The notes below the pieces were generated by a model, which was given only the letters and a program-made list of their open reading frames with translations, did no database searches and was not told where the DNA came from. This document shows positions 46,181-58,371 of a stretch of DNA of 64,000 nt, piece after piece (position 1 is the stretch's first letter; each line of letters starts with the position of its first letter). The position numbers and the translations under genes are program-made. Source of the stretch: Phanerochaete sordida (taxonomy: Eukaryota; Basidiomycota; Agaricomycetes; Polyporales; Phanerochaetaceae); contig BPQB01000116.1 in NCBI GenBank assembly GCA_019973155.2, positions 1-64,000 on the forward strand, read 5' to 3'.

Positions 46181-47194
46181 TCAGGCGAAACCAATGAGGT
46201 GCGAACGGGTATCTATACCTGCAGGATATCCGCGTTGGGCTGATGGACCCGGTCCGCTCTGCACAGGTATGCGCACCGCGGGAGCTTGGCGTCCTGCTTT
46301 GTCTGGAGAAGGTTGGTGGCTGTGAGCTCGAGCAAAGCGGTGAGGAGGACGTGGAATACCAGCGCTGTTGGACGGTGGCAAGGACATAGGATCAATCAGA
46401 AACGTGAGTTACACCGCCCCTGGGAGCTGGAGTAGGCAAAAGGCCTGGGACTGTTGGCGAGCCTCAAGCCGGAGGTGGATGGCGTCCGAGATGGCTGGCA
46501 ATCCGCGCGAAAAACAAGAGGATAAGCCGGGACAACGAGCCAGCCTCAGCCGTCGTTCTGGGAGATGCCAACCAGGGGTTGTATATCCGAAAAGTGGGGG
46601 GACAAGACAAGCTGGTCGCAGGTTGTCCAGCTCAGACGTGCCTGAGCGCGAAACTATACCACGCTCAGCCGCCCATTAAACGCCTGCCGCATGGCTCTTG
46701 CCGACATTGCACAGCCGCGGCTTCTCGGCAGGGACCCCGCTGACGTAGACCACAGACCCCGCACACCCTCCAACGCTCGCCCTGGTCGCTCGCCAGCCCA
46801 GACGACCACCGCTGCACCCGAGTCAGCGTCCCAGAGCGCACATTCAGCGAACGATACATCTGCACTCTGTGGACCCACCCAGACCCTCTCTCGTGCTAAT
46901 CTCCTCTCACAATCGGACGATCTGTGCGTTCCGATAAACGTCGGCACCCTCTCCGCGGTGTGTGCGGGTCAGAGAACACACTTCCTGGACTGAGCCGAAA
47001 TCGCAGTACAGCGTTCGTCCCCGCACAAATCGGACAGCTGCGCTGTGTGGGGCTGTAGCCCTCAGGAGGAAGTGGAACACGGGATTTCTTCAGGGTCTCA
47101 CACATGTTTCACAGCAACGCGTTCGACACCAACTCGGCACGGCCAGACACTCGACGAACGTGACCCAGATTAGTCGAGGCTGCACATAGACATC
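46181..47194. other. Intergenic stretch
   Basis: About 1 kb of probable promoter and 5' leader for the transcription-factor gene. Only short unsupported frames. Confidence 0.4.
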
Positions 47195-47449
47195 ATGGCG
47201 CAGGCCTTAGCTGTCATACGATGCTTTATCCTCTTCGTGATGATGATATGCCTCGAGTGGACAGCATCTTCACATCCAATAAAACAGGTAAGAACTTGCA
47301 AGAAGATAAACAATACGCTGTCATTGTACTCGCAGGATTATTCTAATGAGAAACACCCATGGGAAGCAGAAACCCTTGCTTCTCTTCAGCAACCCGGGTT
47401 TCTGCTGGTGAGCGTCCTTCGTGACCTCGGACACCGCTCAGCGCACTGA
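47195..47449 (+). CDS. Possible small secreted peptide
   Basis: A short frame beginning MAQALAVIRCFILFVMMICLEW, a good signal peptide. A GTAAGA...CGCAG intron (47288-47335, 48 nt) fits after HPIKQ. The spliced product would continue DYSNEKHPWEAETLASL and end near 47449, giving about 68 residues; the intron is in frame and stop-free, so the unspliced form is also open. No cysteine pattern or family recognised. A chance frame or a remnant of a longer gene cannot be excluded. Confidence 0.3.
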   Translation: MAQALAVIRCFILFVMMICLEWTASSHPIKQVRTCKKINNTLSLYSQDYSNEKHPWEAETLASLQQPGFLLVSVLRDLGHRSAH

Positions 47450-48900
47450 GAAGCGCCACAGCGAAACTCGAGCGTTGAGATTAGAAAGTTACACTAATGT
47501 ACTCATTAAAGCGTTCGAATACGTTGACATGGTGCCTATTGTATTTCCTACAGCTACAGGTGGCAACATTTGCATTGTGTGCCTCATATAACGTGCTTGA
47601 CTTGTTCGACATGTTCCCCGAATGGTATACCACTCCTCCTACGCCGACTTTACTCCAAAGGTCCCGTTGTGTGTAGCATTAATACTACCAACATCTTGAG
47701 GCTCATCGCATTGTACTAAGTGGCATTCACGAGCTACAGCTCGAAGTCGCACCTGATAGTAGCAGGCGCCAGTCAGCGACGATGGCTAGCTGCTCACATA
47801 ATTCTAGCGAATGCGCGACGACATTGGCGTGGCTTACCGCCATGAAGACTGGTTCATCATGGAAGATACTCTATACACAAGACACGCAGTGACAGAATAA
47901 TTTTTGCGATATATTATTGCCAGCCGTCATCCAAGCCAGCTCGCGACGCCGCCCCATCAAGGCGCACGCCCACGACTGGCGGAGCTCGAGGTCCTGTCAT
48001 ATTCGCAGAAACCCCATAGCAGACGAGGTGCTGGGGTTTCGCGAGAAACCCCTCCCGGTAAGGGAATTGGGGGGTTTCGTTCTCTCACGGGGGGTTTCTC
48101 ATTAGACTCATCCGTACTTGCATCCAGCAGCTCACGCGGACGCGTACACACCCGCAGTCTTGATGACCGACAAAGGCGGAGGCATGCTAGTGATGCTACA
48201 GGGGTAGCTAGGGCGAAACCTACACGGCTACTCAGCCAGCCCACACTCCACGCTATGAAGCGGGACGACTTATCACAGCGTCCGCGTCGGAGAACGCTCC
48301 TGCGTCCTCCCATCCCCACCTTTTCGCTGGTGAACCGGTGAACCTTGCGCCAGAACGAGCGGGAGCGACTCGCTAGCAGACCCTGGGCCCTAAGACCCCA
48401 GGCTTGAACCCTATTACTTTGTCCTTGATTTCTGCCCGCCTTGATCGATATCTCGGGGTCGAACAGCGCAGACGCCACGCCCGGAGCCGACAGTCACCAG
48501 GCTGACGAGCGACGCTAGTTCTGCCGTGCGCACGCACGTCAAGACCGTTCGCGTGAGATGTGGCTATGGATAGCACGCTCGTCGTCCAGGGCCGCCCTTC
48601 GCAAATGAGGGCCGCCCGAACCTTCGCCCGTGCGGGCGGCGTCATCTGCACACAGCGCCTTACGTCGCACGAACTCCTTGGGGAAAGAGTCCGGGCATCT
48701 GCTGTCAACGGTCCAGAGAAACCATCGGAAAGAGGCGATTCGGCAGACGGGCGTGAGCGCAACCCGCATGGACTGCCACCGGCTCCCTCTTTACCGGCGA
48801 GAAAATATATCTTTATTAGACTGTGCAGCACAGACGTGATGAATAGAAACAGCAGTCAATCCAGAAATTACATTACTTCGCTTCGATCCAAGCACGTCTG
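47450..48900. other. Intergenic stretch with GGGGTTTC motif cluster
   Basis: About 1.45 kb with no supported gene. At 48030-48102 a GGGGTTTC-type motif occurs three times, one inside the palindrome GGGTTTCGCGAGAAACCC. Confidence 0.45.
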
Positions 48901-51900
48901 TCACTGCGTCTTCTTCTCCACCGCGGGGCTCCCAGCCATGCCCGCGAACAGGTGCGCGACGCGGTCCGTGACGCGGCGCACGCCGACGCCGACGCCGAGC
49001 AGCAGCGCAACGTCCGTCACGACGAGCGTGCCCGCCGCGTACATGAACCGCGGCGCGAAGATCTTCCACACCATGAGGTGGCGCCGGAGCCACGCCGCGG
49101 CGGCCGCGCTCCCGAGCAGCAGCGCGCCGTGGTAGAGCATGACGCCGAGCGCGGCGCGCGCGGCCTCGCGCCGCACCGCGCCCGTCTGCGCGGGGTGCGG
49201 CAGCGGCGGCACGTTCCAGAGCGCGAGCAGCGGCGCGCCGAGCGCGAGCACGAACGCCGCGCCGAACGTGTTCGCGACGACCGACGCCGGCGCGAGCGGG
49301 TACACGAGCGTCGGCGCGAGCGCGAACGCGCTCTTCCACTGGATCGACGAGATCGTCGACTGGTGGCCCGTCGCGTAGAACGCGTGCAGAGAGAGCAGCG
49401 CGAGCGGGACGACTTCGCTGAAGCGCACGGTCGCGCTCGTGCTCGAGATCGACTCCAGGTTGAGCGCGTCCGAGGGTGTCGAGGAGGCAAAGGCGGCTTC
49501 GAGGCTGCGGACGTCGCGCACGCTGTCGACAACCTCGAGGTACGCCAGGACGGCAATCACTGCGAGGCCCATGGCAATTTGCGCGGTGAGCTGGCTGAAG
49601 GTGTAGAAGAGGCCGAACGGGATGCAGAAGAACATGAGGTAGGGAGCGCCGTACGCGTTCGCGAAGCCGATGACCGTGACTTCCGTCTTGCCGTTCGGAT
49701 CGGTAGCTTGTGAAGTGGATACCCGGAGGCACAGCGGTATCGCCCACCAGAGCGAACAGCCGATAACGAGGACCTCGAGCACCGAACCCCAGCCCAGCGC
49801 AGTACGCCCCAAGCGAAGCGCTGACGACCACATCGGGTCGATAACCTCCGCTGTCTCCACCCACTCGGACATCCACGCCAGGGTTCCTTGGAGCAGGACG
49901 GTTGGTACGATCCATGGGAGAAGCAGGCCGGCAACTCCCTTGTCGGATTGTGAGATCTGGAGGAACCTTCGGATAGCGAAGGGCAGAGCTAGTGCCGTCG
50001 GAATCGCCGCGAGGAGTACGGGGAGCGGCGGCGCAGTCAGCGACGCGGATGCGTAGAAAGTGACGTGGCAATGGGGCTGTTGCTCCTCCCTGCAGACTGT
50101 GCTCGCTGCCATGAGGCGCACACAGGCGGCGAACAACGCAGAGAATCCGAGGATACGGTATCGCAAGCGTGCGGTCGGAGCGCTGAAGCCTCGCATGACG
50201 TCCGGGACGATCGAGGTAAGGAGGAGAAACGTGATGATGCGGTCTTCCCAGACGGTGAAGGAGTTGGAGCCAAATGCCGCGGCGTGGAGGACCATGAGGA
50301 CTGGCAGCGACTTCACGTGGACCTCGGAAAGCTTTGGGCGCGCGACGAAGATGCATGCCAGTACGGATGCCAGAGATGCGGCAAACAAGAGGACATGCAA
50401 GACCTCAAGGCCCTTGACATAGCCGCGGAACGGAATGGCGAAGATGCCGAAGACGAGGCCCGCACCGAGGCCGTAAACGTTGAACCTTAGGGTCTCCTGC
50501 TCCCATGCCTCCCACTGCTCCTTCTCGGTACCAAGTTTCGTCCATAACTCCCATGACGCAAATGTCCCAAGCGTGAGTAACGTAAGACCCATGCCAATCA
50601 AGGTTATGTTGAACTGTGCCCACAGCTCGCGGCATACAGTCAGCGCGTGGCGCATATAGTCGTTCAATGATGTCCAGAAAAAGCCTGGGGGGCGTTCAAT
50701 GGCGGTGTCGGCAAGTTTCTGGAGTTGGGCCCAGGAATTGTCGAGTTCGCTACCGTGAGGACTTGCGCGGTAGCTGCGTAGGTATTTGTCGACCTGGGCG
50801 AAATTCATCTCCAGCGCGCTGTTGAACCTGCGGCCTTCGAGATCGTCCCAAAACAGCTCAGGAACGAGACTTCCGAGATTGTTGTAGGGGATGGGAAGAC
50901 CAAGCAGTAGGGAAAGGGTCGGTACCAGGTCAATCTGCTGGATGGCTCGGTGCGGAACAGTCGCGCCTGGGAAGACGGACTTGGGGAGGAGTGTCTCTGG
51001 AATTTGAGATTGAGGATGGAGCAGGGGGCGTCCTTTGCTGTAGAACCAGACCGCGGCAGTGACTTCGAGCTCAGTATCTCCTCCGTGGTCTCCCTTTCGA
51101 TCCATTCCATGATCGCCCATGAGGACCAGCAGCGTTTCATCGTCCAACAGGTCGACGACATCCCGCAGGACGCGGTCCATCTGCTCAAGCTTCGTCTTCA
51201 TCACGGGGTGGTCGGGTCCGACTCGGTGTCCAACGTGGTCGACACCGAGGAAGTGGCCGATGATAAAGTCCCAGGGCTTGGACTTGGCTTTGAGCAGGGG
51301 GAAAAGGTGCTCGATGACGCCTTCATCGACTGTGTGAAGGTCCTCCACGTTGAATGAGTCGTAGGGGAAAGTCATGTTTTCCTCGAACGAGGTAGGAAAC
51401 ACGGTTGTCCATGTATCGTCGCCCATGAACGCGATCTAAGTCTGCGCGGTTGTAAACACGCGCATATGTGGCATAAATATCGGTACTCACCTTCTTGCCC
51501 GCAGCACGAAGCTGTCCAATCAAGGAATCCTCCAGAATGGAGTAGCCTCCAAAGTTAGAGCCCATGTCTATGAAAGTGGGCAGAGAACCCGCAGTGATGC
51601 CTTTAATTCGCTGCAGCGTGGTCGTTGGCGGATCCGCGAAGGACGTGAACAGCAGTGACCTGTCCGGGTGCTGAGCGCTGAGCTCAGCTGGTATCCGCAG
51701 AACATTGTGGTGATACGGGGAGGCAGGGGACGGTGGGTTGGGGGAAAGGAAGTCGAAGCGCAAAGCGTCGATGACGAGGAGAACGACGCGCTTGTGGGAT
51801 GGGACCAGCGTGCATGTTGCGTCGCCTTCTGCACATGTCGAGATTTCCGAGAGGGATAGTCGCGTCAAAAGGAATCCTTTGGTGTAGAGGTAGATGCCAG

Positions 51901-51958
51901 CGAAGTGGATGAAGGTTACCCAAAGCAGTAGAAATAGTCCCCTTGACTGCATCTTCAC
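48901..51958 (-). CDS. GPI13: GPI ethanolamine phosphate transferase 3 (GPI13/PIG-O type)
   Basis: Two exons, 51958-51491 and 51435-48901, with a 55-nt intron in phase 0; 1000 residues, normal for the family. The N-terminal signal anchor LFLLLWVTFIHFAGIYL leads into an ER-lumenal alkaline-phosphatase-like domain. Metal and catalytic regions are VVLLVIDALRFDF, TTTLQRIKGITAGSLPTF (the Thr-containing nucleophile region), GHFLGVDHVGHRVGP and LMGDHGMDRKGDHGG. From about residue 440 on there are a dozen or so hydrophobic helices. The enzyme adds phosphoethanolamine to the third mannose of the GPI precursor, the link used to attach proteins. It stands head-to-head with SPC1, 302 bp apart. Confidence 0.95.
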
Positions 51959-52260
51959 GCCTCGCGTCCACCAAGGGTCGTCCTGGATGTCGTGCCGTTT
52001 GGCGTCTTCAAGAGGACGCTAGTTTTGCGAAGTTTGAGCGAGCTTCAACGCATATACTCCGGTTTTCTGGACTCGCGAGGGATGAGGGAGGATTTACACG
52101 AGTTGGCCAGCGGGAGACTTCGTCTGACTTCGTGTCCGAAAGGCGCGACGTGACGTAGATGCGTGACCCCGGCGGATCACTCGTCTGGTCACGACGCGGG
52201 CGGGATGCGCGCTCCTCCACGTTACGCGCTTCCAGCCTTCCACCGCCAACGTTGACCGCC
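51959..52260. promoter_or_regulatory. Shared divergent promoter of GPI13 and SPC1
   Basis: Only 302 bp separates the two start codons, so both promoters must lie here. No TATA box is obvious. Confidence 0.6.
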
Positions 52261-52697
52261 ATGGACGCACTGCAAGCCAAAATCCAGTCCATTTTTGAAG
52301 GGAAAATAGTACGTGCGCTACTGTATCGAATGAGCTGCCCGCTGAGAGTACCAGGACTTCGAGGGTCAGAAGAAGGTCGAGCAAATATCTCGAGTTACTC
52401 TCGTGGCCGCTGCAGTACGTCGCACGCATTTCTGACTTGCTCAACGATCTCACGCCAGCCTACAGGTTGTATCGTTCATCGTAGGATTCGCTTTGCAGTC
52501 CCTGCGTGCAACCTTTGTCATCTTCATCTCTGCCAACATCGTCCTTTTCCTGGTGAGTCGCACACTCGGCTTCGTAGACCACGCCTGACGTTACTTGAAT
52601 CACGAAGGTTGTTGTCCCACCTTGGCCCATGTTTAATCAGCATCCTGTCAAGTTCCTTCCTGCTAAGAGTCCTTCGAATGACAAGAAGTCGTCATGA
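52261..52697 (+). CDS. SPC1: Signal peptidase complex subunit 1 (SPC12/SPCS1)
   Basis: Four tiny exons, 52261-52308, 52355-52414, 52466-52552 and 52608-52697, all joined in phase 0 by 46-55 nt introns; 94 residues, the usual size. The product begins MDALQAKIQSIFEG, followed by KIDFEGQKKVEQISR, the conserved SPC1 entry motif. Two hydrophobic helices follow (VTLVAAAVVSFIVGFALQS and FVIFISANIVLFLVVV), then PPWPMFNQHPVKFLP. It is a non-catalytic ER-membrane subunit of the signal peptidase complex that helps shield membrane segments from cleavage. No continuous frame longer than about 30 codons exists, so it is easily missed. Confidence 0.93.
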
Positions 52698-53753
52698 TTG
52701 TATGTGCCTGTGAGCTCCGAGTTATACCCCCGGAATATATGGATTACTCCCTGGACATCCCGCGCAGCTGAACTTCACGCACGTCGGCACGACGCAAGTC
52801 CAGTACTGTGCACCGGCAAGGGGCTCAATCGAGCGATTTTGTCCTAGGGAACTACCCTAGGCATTCTCACTCTATCCCGAAGGCGGTGCTGAACCGAGGC
52901 CTGGCAAGATTTCTTGGAAGTGATGCTATGCTCCTTTGCCGGTGCGTCAGAATTAATTCACTCGACGAAGAACGCTAATTTCAAGTAGCTTAGTGAACTC
53001 CGTCAGATCCCCAGAGAAGCAATACGCTTCATTCACCCGTGCTCAAGCGGTCTCCCTGCCGCTCTCCCTCGGCCATCCTGCCTCTAGGACCATGCTGATG
53101 CACATACGCCGGGTGACCGGCTGGGACGTTCCTGCTGCGCTGTCCGGCTCACGCCTTTGAAGTCAGGTCACGAGCTATGTGCTGTTGAGGGGCCTACGCC
53201 CGCTTTCTTTTGTACGGTTGCTGGCTCACGGCAAGGGGCGATCAACGCGCTCTACACCGAGACCCTCGGAGACCAGTGGTAACTGGTCGTAGCCTCCGGA
53301 TCGAAGTGCTTCGGACCTAGCAACCCCGCGGGGTCGAGTAGCTCTTGGGTCTGATCTCAGTTGAGTGCCTGAGATAATTAACTCGTGCATCCTCGATCTC
53401 GATGGAGGCCAAGCAACGCTCGACGCGTGCTCGACGCTCTGCGTGTGTCAACGCTCATGAGCCCGCGGGTAATATTTGGCGTTTGAACACTGCCACCGCC
53501 GGCGTTCCCCTGGAGATCCCGACGCGGCTCGCGCAGTCATGAGCCTGACTATCCGTACAATAAACATTAGTGTCAGGAGTTATAGTCGTTTGTCCGATGT
53601 GTAAGTCGGCCAATGAGATCAATAGGAAAGGTCGAAAGCGCGGCCGGATTGTGTGAGCCGTGCGCGGTGACGCCGAGAGGCACGATCACAACTTTTCCCT
53701 CTTACCCCCACATCGGCCGTCGCTACGAGTCTCTCTGCGCCTCCAGAGGGTGT
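52698..53753. other. Intergenic stretch with several hairpins
   Basis: About 1.05 kb ahead of KIN1. It holds strong local inverted repeats: CCTAGGGAACTACCCTAGG at 52842-52861, GACCAGTGGTAACTGGTC at 53270-53287 and GACCTAGCAACCCC/GGGGTC near 53314-53334. An upstream in-frame ATG for KIN1 occurs at 53613. No protein gene seen; a structured RNA is possible. Confidence 0.4.
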
Positions 53754-56700
53754 ATGGCCGCAACGTATCCGACTTCCTTAGCAACTAATCCTCTCAAGAC
53801 TGTCGCGGAAGTCGGTGCCATCACCCCTACGCACGGGGGAATGGTGAACGGCCACGAGTACGACCTGCCCATATCCCCGAAGAACGTAGCCGGCGAGCAG
53901 CCCCAGACGTCGTCCACGCCCTCGACGGCCGACACAACTCCAACACCCCAGCCCGCCGCGCTTTCGCCTGCGCCCCGCCGAACGACGTCAGCGAACCACA
54001 AGGCCCGACCAGTATCCATGCCACCTCAAGCGTACACGCCGTCGGGCAGCGACCGCGACCGCGACCGCCCTGAGGACGACCGGCGGCATGCGGAGCGAGG
54101 AGAGCGGCGAGACCGGGACCGTGATGCGTCGTCCGGGACTAGGGCACGGACGTCGAACAGGATCCTGGGCGACTACACGCTGAGCAAGACCCTCGGCGCG
54201 GGCAGCATGGGCAAGGTCAAGCTTGCCCACCACAACGTCACCGGAGAGAAGGTGCGTGGCCGGCCTGTGTGCGGCGGCTGGGATGCGTGCTCACCGTTGC
54301 GCACCGCACAGCTCGCCGTCAAGATCCTCCCACGCGTCACCCCGCAGACTGCCAGCGGCGTCGCAGCCTCCGCGAATCCCGAGGCAGCGGCGAAACAGGC
54401 GTCCAAGGATGCCTCCAAGGAAATCCGAACACTCCGCGAGGCTGCTCTATCGATGCTTCTGCATCACCCGTATATCTGCGGAATGCGCGAAATGATCGTT
54501 CACCAGCATCACTACTACATGGTGTTCGAGTATGTCAATGGCGGCCAGATGCTCGACTACATCATCAGCCATGGCCGGCTACGAGAACGTGTCGCACGCA
54601 AGTTCGCAAGGCAGATAGGGAGCGCACTGGACTATTGCCACAAGAACAATGTTGTGCATCGAGGTTCGCATCCTATAACCCCACATGCTGCAACGCGTCA
54701 TAACATCTCGCAGACCTCAAGATCGAGAATATCCTCATTTCGCAGACAGGGAACATCAAGATCATCGACTTTGGTCTTTCCAACCTGTATGACCCTTCCC
54801 AACACTTGTCAACATTCTGCGGTTCTCTGTACTTCGCGGCGCCTGAGCTGCTCAACGCCAAGGTGTATACGGGCCCTGAAGTCGACGTGTGGAGCTTCGG
54901 TGTCGTTCTTTACGTCCTCGTTTGCGGCAAGGTCCCATTCGACGATCAAAGCATGCCCGCCCTCCATGCGAAGATCAAGCGCGGGCTCGTTGAGTACCCC
55001 GTATGGCTTAGTGCTGGTAAGTTCTAGATACATCGCCTTTGAACCTTACAACTAACGGCGGCGGCAGAGTGCAAACACTTACTCACTAGGATGCTCGTGA
55101 CAAATCCGGCGCAGCGCGCTACCCTCGCGGAGGTACTTGCCCATCCGTGGATGGTTCGCGGTTTCAGGGGCCCACCAGACTCCCATCTTGTCCATCGCGA
55201 ACCGCTGCGCGCCGACGAACTCGACAGGAATGTCATTCGGGGGATGAAGGGCTTTGAGTTCGGTACCGAGGAGGAGATCGAGCGGAGACTCATCGAGGTC
55301 CTCGAATCCGATGGCTACTATCGTGCCGTGCAGTTCTGGGAGCGGAAGCGCATGTCTGGCGCGAACGGTCGCAACGGACAGTCCGGGTGGGGCGGCTCGC
55401 TATCGAACTCCTCAATCGCACTGTCATTCGACGGGTCAAATGGGAACAGCAAGAACGACGTCTCTAGCTCTCCGTCCAAGAAGTCGAAGCGCTTCTCTGG
55501 CTTCAACTTCTACACGAGGAAGTTGTTCTCTCCCTCGTCGTCCCCACCAAACTCTCCTTTGAACTCACCACCCACCTCTCAGTCTCATCTCTCCCACACG
55601 TCCCTTACTGATGCTCACCAGCGCGAACCGCCAGATCCTACCTATGGCTTCCACCCACTAATTTCTATTTATTTCCTCGCGCGAGAGAAGATGGAGAGAG
55701 AGCGCGTCTATGGTCCTGGCCACTTTGCCAGTTCACAGCTGTCCCTGGAATCCAGCAGCCGACCCGAACCGACTGCGGATCCTGCTGCTTCCGTTCCTTC
55801 CGCGAAACAGCTCTCTACGCCTGCCATTCGCAAGCCCGAAGCTGCTGTGGCAGGCAAACCAGACTACAGCATGCCTTTGCCGAGACTGCCTGCCCCAGAG
55901 ACCTCTCACTTCTCTGGAATGTCCTACGACCCCGCTGCTGCGACTCCTTCGCCAACGACGTCCGGCTTCCCTCAGCCGAGAGCTCGAGATCCTGCACTTG
56001 CTGTGCCCAGATCCGCCGGCGGTACTGCGCCCAGAAGCGTACCTGCCACCCCTGTGAAGCCTGCACTTCCTCTACCTCGCACGCCCGAAATCTCCGCGCA
56101 TCGACGCAGCCACAGTGTCAGCGCACGACCAAGCGTCACCCGCGGCTTCTCGAATATATTCGGCGGCGGCGCACAGACGACTGTCGATGAGTACGGCGTC
56201 CAGCGACGCGACGTCTCCGAGCCCCCGAGGACAGCAGGGCCTGAGCTCACGTCGTTTGCTGAGCAGATGGAGCAGCAAATGGCCCGCCAGCAGGAGCAGG
56301 ACGACGATTCCCGCCAACCAATGTCCGCAGGTGCGACGCTGGTCCGCAAGTTTGGCAGTTTGCTCGGCGGACGTGGCGACGGCTCAGTGCGGAATGGCAC
56401 GATCAAGCGGGGCAGCATCCTCGCGGGCTTCTCGCCGCGGCCCTCCGCCGAAGCTGAGAAGCCTGCGGGCGGCGAGCAGGAGAAGACGCCGATGGTCAAT
56501 GAGAAGCAGGGCGCTGACGTGGAGGAGAAGCCACCTGTCCCGCTGTCGCCGAGCCAGAGTCAGCCCATCGGCTCAAACCATCGTAGGGCTGCCACGATAC
56601 TCGACCCTCAGGGGCGGGCTGCGCGTCACGAACGACGGAGCAGCACCGGCGCATCGCTGTTCTCGTCTGGCACTGTCGGTCGGCATCGGCGGCCCTCGAC

Positions 56701-57739
56701 TGGCTTCGGCGGGGCTGGAAAGCCGCTGGGCGACAGGCTGTTCGGGCGGACGGACGAGGAGGACGAGCATGCTGAGCAAGACGAGAACGAGCCGCCGACA
56801 CCGACTGCGAACGGCGCGGAGCTGGCACAAGAGGCCGCGGACCACAGTGCCGACGAGAAGGAGTTCAAACCTGTGTACTTGAAGGGCTTATTCAGGTGGG
56901 CTTTATGTCTCGTGCTGCTTATCAGTGCTAAAAAAAATTTCATCCAGTGTGGCGACCACTTCCACAAAGTCACCATCTCTCATCAAGCAGGACATCAAGC
57001 GGGTTTTAGATCGCATGCAGGTCCAATACCGTGAGACCAAGTCTGGGTTCGAGTGTATACACATGCCGTCGATCGACGTCACCTCTGTTATCGAGTCGGC
57101 ACCGCCACAGCAACGCGGGCACAGGAAGCAGGGTTCCACCGGGTCCAACGAGACAGACGGAACGCGCAAATCCATCGCACGGAAGTCGTCGAAGCTGTCC
57201 TTCGGGAAGAAGAGTCGGACGGAGAGTATCCGGGACGTGAAGGAGAAGGAGCTACCCAGTCGGCCATCTGGCGCGAGCGGTACGGTACTCAGCATGACTC
57301 CGAGCTCTGCGTCCTCATCGTTCTTCCACGTGCAAGGACACGCTGGTGGCGAGGCGAGTCGTGCGGACACCGCCTCGGTGGCGGAGGACGGTGCGAGCGT
57401 GAATGGCCAGCCGAGATCCCATTCGCCAGCGTCATCGAAGATCCTCCCGCCCATACCACGCGACTTTGCATCTGCGCCGCAGCCTACCCCATTGCCGACG
57501 GGCATGGTCGATCAGGATGTCTTCGAATCCCTCGGAATGAACTCTCTTGCTGTCCGGTTCGAGATCAATATTGTCAAGGTGCGTCGGTCTTGTGAGATCC
57601 ATTCGCTACGTGGCGTCTAATATGAGCTGGCTAGGTGCCCTGGTTGCCGCTGCATGGGATACAATTCCGGCGGCTCAGTGGCGACGGGTGGCAATACCAC
57701 ATGCTCGCGCGGAGGGTGCTCACGGAACTGAAACTATAA
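53754..57739 (+). CDS. KIN1: KIN1/MARK-type serine/threonine protein kinase with KA1 domain
   Basis: Six exons: 53754-54251, 54312-54663, 54714-55016, 55068-56895, 56948-57578 and 57635-57739; phases close to 1238 residues. Residues 1-140 are Ser/Pro/Arg-rich. The kinase domain begins near 143 with GAGSMGKV, then LAVKIL, HRDLKIEN near 284, DFGLSN near 302, the activation loop [13 protein letters not shown] and the APE helix [14 protein letters not shown] linker of more than 700 residues with Ser-rich segments follows. The C-terminal KA1 domain includes [20 protein letters not shown] (residues split by low-complexity upstream) and [19 protein letters not shown]. By homology to yeast Kin1/Kin2 and MARK it controls polarity, exocytosis and septation at the membrane. 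The frame is open upstream to ATG 53613; I prefer MAATYPTS at 53754. Confidence 0.92.
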
Positions 57740-58371
57740 CGAAAGGCCCGAAAGCCATCGCTCCTCTCCCTCATTCGTACGGTAACTTAAGATCAGTTTT
57801 GTTGCGCTGTCGTCAGCACTTATTTCTCCCACTTCCTCCGGTCGCTTACATCGTTACCCTGGGTACCTCCACATGCTTTGCATTATGTCACTTGGCTTTT
57901 CGGAGCTCGGCGCTGCTGACTTTCTGTCTGAATGAGTAGATTCGGCGTTCGGCGAGAATCGAGGAGCTGGGAAGTGAGTGCACGGGACAAGATACGCGTG
58001 TGTCTTCCCACTCTATTCTATCGCCGACTAGAACCACCACCCAAAAACGTGCCTTGCATGCTGTGCCTATCTCGCCGACATTGTATTCTTCGCACACCAC
58101 TTTCCGGGATGCGTCGATGGTCGAGAGTTGGCATAAGTACTACGCCTCGGCAATGTAATGACCACTGGACCGCTTATGCAACTGGAACCCCATGATATGA
58201 TACGCTAAGATTACGACCCTTGTGCAGTACGTTCCGAAGCTTCTGATCTTCTGAGTGGCCGAGAGAGCTCGACGGCCGAGCGAGATACTTAAGAGAGCCG
58301 ACCCGCCGTGTAGCGTCGTTCACCATTCTTCGACTTCACCCACCACCACCTCCTCCTCGACCCGCCATCCG
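57740..58371. other. Intergenic stretch
   Basis: 3' flank of KIN1 and promoter of the next F-box gene. An in-frame ATG at 58255 could extend the F-box protein. Nothing else seen. Confidence 0.4.

Noticed and set aside
48030..48102. Telomere-like repeat
   Set aside because: The motif is GGGGTTTC, irregularly spaced, and is not the TTAGGG repeat of basidiomycetes.
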